Source of the DNA: Lumbricus terrestris
Taxonomy: Eukaryota > Annelida > Clitellata > Crassiclitellata > Lumbricidae
DNA: 64,000 nt
NCBI GenBank assembly: GCA_949752735.1
Contig: OX457039.1
Location: forward strand, 48,088,055 to 48,152,054
Direction: 5' to 3'
Made by a program: the position numbers and the translations under genes. The notes beneath the pieces are model-generated. The model searched no databases and was not told where the DNA came from. It saw only the letters and a list, made by a program, of their open reading frames with translations. This document shows positions 61,104 to 64,000 of this stretch, in pieces. Position 1 is the stretch's first letter, and each line of letters starts with the position of its first letter.

Positions 61104-61350
61104 TATTTCATAATAATAATAATAACGACAATTTATATGGTGCCGTATTGCGGTCGCTACAAGGGCGACTCACAAACAGCTAACTGCGGGAGAAAGGGAA
61201 GCAAACAGATAAGTTTTAAGCTTTGATTTGAATTCCGGTACAATGATCCAATGATCAGAGTCCACTGAAGCGGTCAATCTAATGTCCGGTGGAAGACTGT
61301 TCCAGCATCTGGGACCAGCAACCGAGAATGCGCGGTCGCCGAAACGTACA
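61104..61350 (-). mobile_element. Retroelement fragment with (ATT)n tail, minus strand
   Basis: (AAT)n on the + strand is followed by ACGACAATTTATATGGTGCC, CAAGGGCGACTCACAAA and then CTGTTCCAGCATCTGGGACC, GAATGCGCGGTCGCC. The first part repeats 15090-15160 and the last part resembles 30945-31000. Orientation is inferred from the short-unit tail. Confidence 0.5.
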
Positions 61351-64000
61351 TTTAGTCATCTAAGAGCATGCATGGATAAATGTCTTGTCTGCCTTGCTAT
61401 TAATAGGTCAACTTTAAAATGAATGAAAATTCCTAATTAATACTAAAATAAGACTTTTATTGATTAATCATGGCAGAGTACAGCCACTGGCTTAAGTTAG
61501 GTTCGTGAGAACCGTTTTGGGGAACCACCTTTCGTGCAGCATTTCCAATGTAGGTGAGCACACAGCATGGTGTTTCATGTTTACGATAGCACAGCGGGGT
61601 TCCTTCACGTTTTCCAGGATGTGATTTCATTGCAGAAACGAAAACAGACTTGGGCCATATGTCCTGCATTATATTGATAATAGTATTATTTCTAGGAAAT
61701 AATAATAATATACGTCTTCGAGACCTTTTTTGTCATATTACGGCGTGCGCTGCTTCTACTACTGCCCGGTATTCCATCTCATCCTTGCATATGATGTTTT
61801 CTGTTTGCTATAACTGAAACCAGGCTTCTGAGCCATATGAATTTCTGGCTTAGAAAAATTTGTGTACAGTTCTGTATGCGCCTCTTACTTCCTATCCTGT
61901 TCTTTTATACAAGGTGCGTGTAATCATTCAGAGGCAAGGAAATGTCCTAAGAGCTGGTGAAGCATATTTTGGATATCAAGCCATCATCTCTGTTGCACCA
62001 GTAACCATGCCTTCTTATTCATTTCATGTTCCTATTCTCACTCTATCCACTCCACCAGTTCTTTGATATTATTGAAATGGACGACAAGGACATCAGAAAA
62101 CATAGAACTATGTATTAGCATGCAAACCTTCTAATGCAGGACTTCTATGGTCGAAACAAACGCTAACTTTATGTTCCAGCGGGAAAAATTATCTTTTGAT
62201 CTGTATGTAATCTTCGGTTGGAACATGTGGTGCCCTTGCATTTTTTATGTGCATAAAATGTCTATGAATGAACAAACCCTTGTCAATTTTTTGAACATAA
62301 AATAATTTGGCAGAGGTTATTGAAGAATAGACTGGAATGGTTTATTATCAGGTGTGGAAGGCTTACAATGGACAAGGGAAAGGCTTATATAGTGTTACAG
62401 TACATCATTTGTGCTGAAATTTGGTTCTGACAAGATTGAATTAAGCACGGTAGAAGTTTATATTAAGTGCAAGAGCGTCCTCGAGCATTTCTCTCGGCCC
62501 AAAACACCTGGTGCTTACTGCTGTGGTCTATCCACGGCAGTAGGCTTATCAGCAGAAATCTGGGCAGAATCTGCCTTTGCAGAATTGAGCTGAATGCCAA
62601 TAATTAATTAATCAGGTAAATGCTGGTGCTTGGTCATGCATGGACTATTGGCTGTTTACTTGTAAAGAAATTTGTTTCTCTCCATACCTTTTTAAAAACT
62701 TTTTTGCCTCCCGGAAGAAACTTTGTTAGTAGGCAGAATTCATGAAGACATATGTGTGGCTACGGGAAATGGGATGCATACCAGGTCACTAGATCTATGG
62801 CAAAGAAGAGAAGATGCAAGGTGACTGCTGCTGCTGCTGTTGTTTATGGGTTGACCCAGTGTTTTTAGGTTGGTAACCAAAGACTTTTGTACAGATTTTT
62901 GTTGCAAATTCATCATGGGCCTATAGATGCATTTTTATGGGGTGACACATGTAGGTTTCAAGCACCTTTGAGAGGGTCTTTGAAGGTACTATTTATGTGT
63001 CTGCTTACTTGTTTACACATAGCATAAATCGACCATTGATAACCCCACAGTTGACCTGTGTGCTTTTTATAATGACATTGTTGTTATTTACTAGTTTAAT
63101 TGTTATAGCTACCTGTGTGGTGAGAGCAATTCAAATGGCAAATTACAAATGTGATTAAACTTTTTTATGGCAAATAGTGTTTACATTTTTAAAATTACAT
63201 TTTAAACTTTATTGTAATTTAATATACTTATCTTGTCTGCAATTATCTGCACACAAGAGATGTGTTAGCATCCTTATCCCCTTTTAGGTCTCAATAGTTC
63301 TAAGTTGGAATTATTGTTGCTGAGAGATAGCAACAATAATTCTTAAGCGATAAATTCTAATTATGCTTCTAATAGACTCTTTCTTGATTGTTGTCTGTTG
63401 CTCCCATCCTTCATAGCTAGTTCTCTTCTCCATTGTTTTAACTCAAGTAAACTCCAATCTCTAATCTTCCTTGGTGGCTGACACAGTCATACCAAAATTA
63501 GTTAAGGGTTAGATTTTTTGGTCTCCAGGTCCGTTTTTTCCCATGTGGCAAATGTCACATGCTAGACTTGTGTCCTGCTCTAGTCCTGTGCAATTTTTGG
63601 CTTTACTTGTTGAGAATTACTGCCAATTCAACAAGTCACTTAATCACTTGAAGGATTTCTGGTGATACTTACATAATCTGATATCTTTTTATGATTGTTT
63701 CTGAAGTTAGTTACTACGCTCATTTATTGCATTGGTAGTTGAAGCTATAAATCCAGCACATTGCTATCTGTTTTGAAGTTTGATCGCTTACTAACCTGAC
63801 TGATGAGATGCTTACGAGGAGGCTACCATCAGATTTAAATTTGCCATAAGCAATGTGCCATTTTTGCAGATCTCTGACACTAGCAAATTCAGTAGCTAAC
63901 AGCAATGGTGGATGTATTACGACCTTAGCCCAGGGTCTATTATGAACACCGCCCAAAGAATGTGTCCCCAAGCATGAGAAATAGGATTGTGGAATTCGGG
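61351..64000. other. Right edge of window, Cav3 intron 2
   Basis: No exon, transposon end or tandem array is recognised. A short (CTG)n lies at 62825-62840. Confidence 0.5.

Larger units (their letters stand above)
45375..64000 (+). other. Cav3 intron 2, at least 18.6 kb, open at window end
   Basis: It starts with GTAAGTAAAC, a strong conventional (U2-type) donor. The next conserved block expected, the IS4 segment with the V-R-V-L-R-P-L-R pattern, was not found anywhere to 64000 by eye, so exon 3 probably lies beyond the window. A short, divergent exon could have been missed. Confidence 0.7.

Overview
The window is animal genomic DNA. Protein-coding sequence is sparse, introns are tens of kilobases long, and microsatellites and eukaryotic cut-and-paste transposons are dense. 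Two metazoan genes are recognisable, both on the + strand: a gene of the DUF4806 family (about 5.0-10.7 kb) and the 5' end of a Cav3 (T-type) voltage-gated calcium channel alpha1 gene (exon 1 at 22.0 kb, exon 2 at 45.1 kb, continuing past the right edge). The repeat content (tRNA-derived SINEs, hAT, Tc1/mariner-like and PIF-like MITEs, frequent TAGGCCTA palindromes) suggests a marine invertebrate. I cannot fix the phylum from sequence alone. There are no bacterial features, CRISPR arrays or complete RNA genes.

Layout. 0-4.7 kb: intergenic, AGGCCTA-rich, with a 1.4-kb mariner-like transposon carrying a broken transposase and an 0.85-kb foldback built of TGTCGCG units. 5.3-10.7 kb: the DUF4806 gene. 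Five exons are well supported and join in phase, but two exons each need a one-base frame correction; two further 3' exons are tentative. A 583-bp MITE sits in its last intron. 10.7-20.3 kb: intergenic, with a GACGTC foldback, two hAT elements one inside the other plus a third small hAT (all with 8-bp target duplications), and microsatellites. 20.3-22.0 kb: upstream region of the calcium channel, with a 410-bp pure polypurine tract, a (GA)39 run and CpG-rich sequence.

22.0-64 kb: the Cav3 gene. Exon 1 encodes the cytoplasmic N-terminus. Exon 2 encodes repeat I segments S1, S2 and the start of S3. The intron between them is about 22.7 kb and is a textbook U12-type AT-AC intron: donor ATATCCTTT, branch site TTCCTTGAC, terminal AC. 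Joining at those sites regenerates the conserved PWFERISM sequence of T-type channels. Intron 2 begins with GTAAGT and runs at least 18.6 kb to the window end; I found no third exon. The introns hold SINEs (one split by a hAT), a decayed non-LTR retrotransposon, a short LINE insertion with a 10-bp target duplication, two copies of a TTA-flanked MITE, minisatellites, and one candidate signal-peptide exon at 39.03 kb that may belong to a nested gene.
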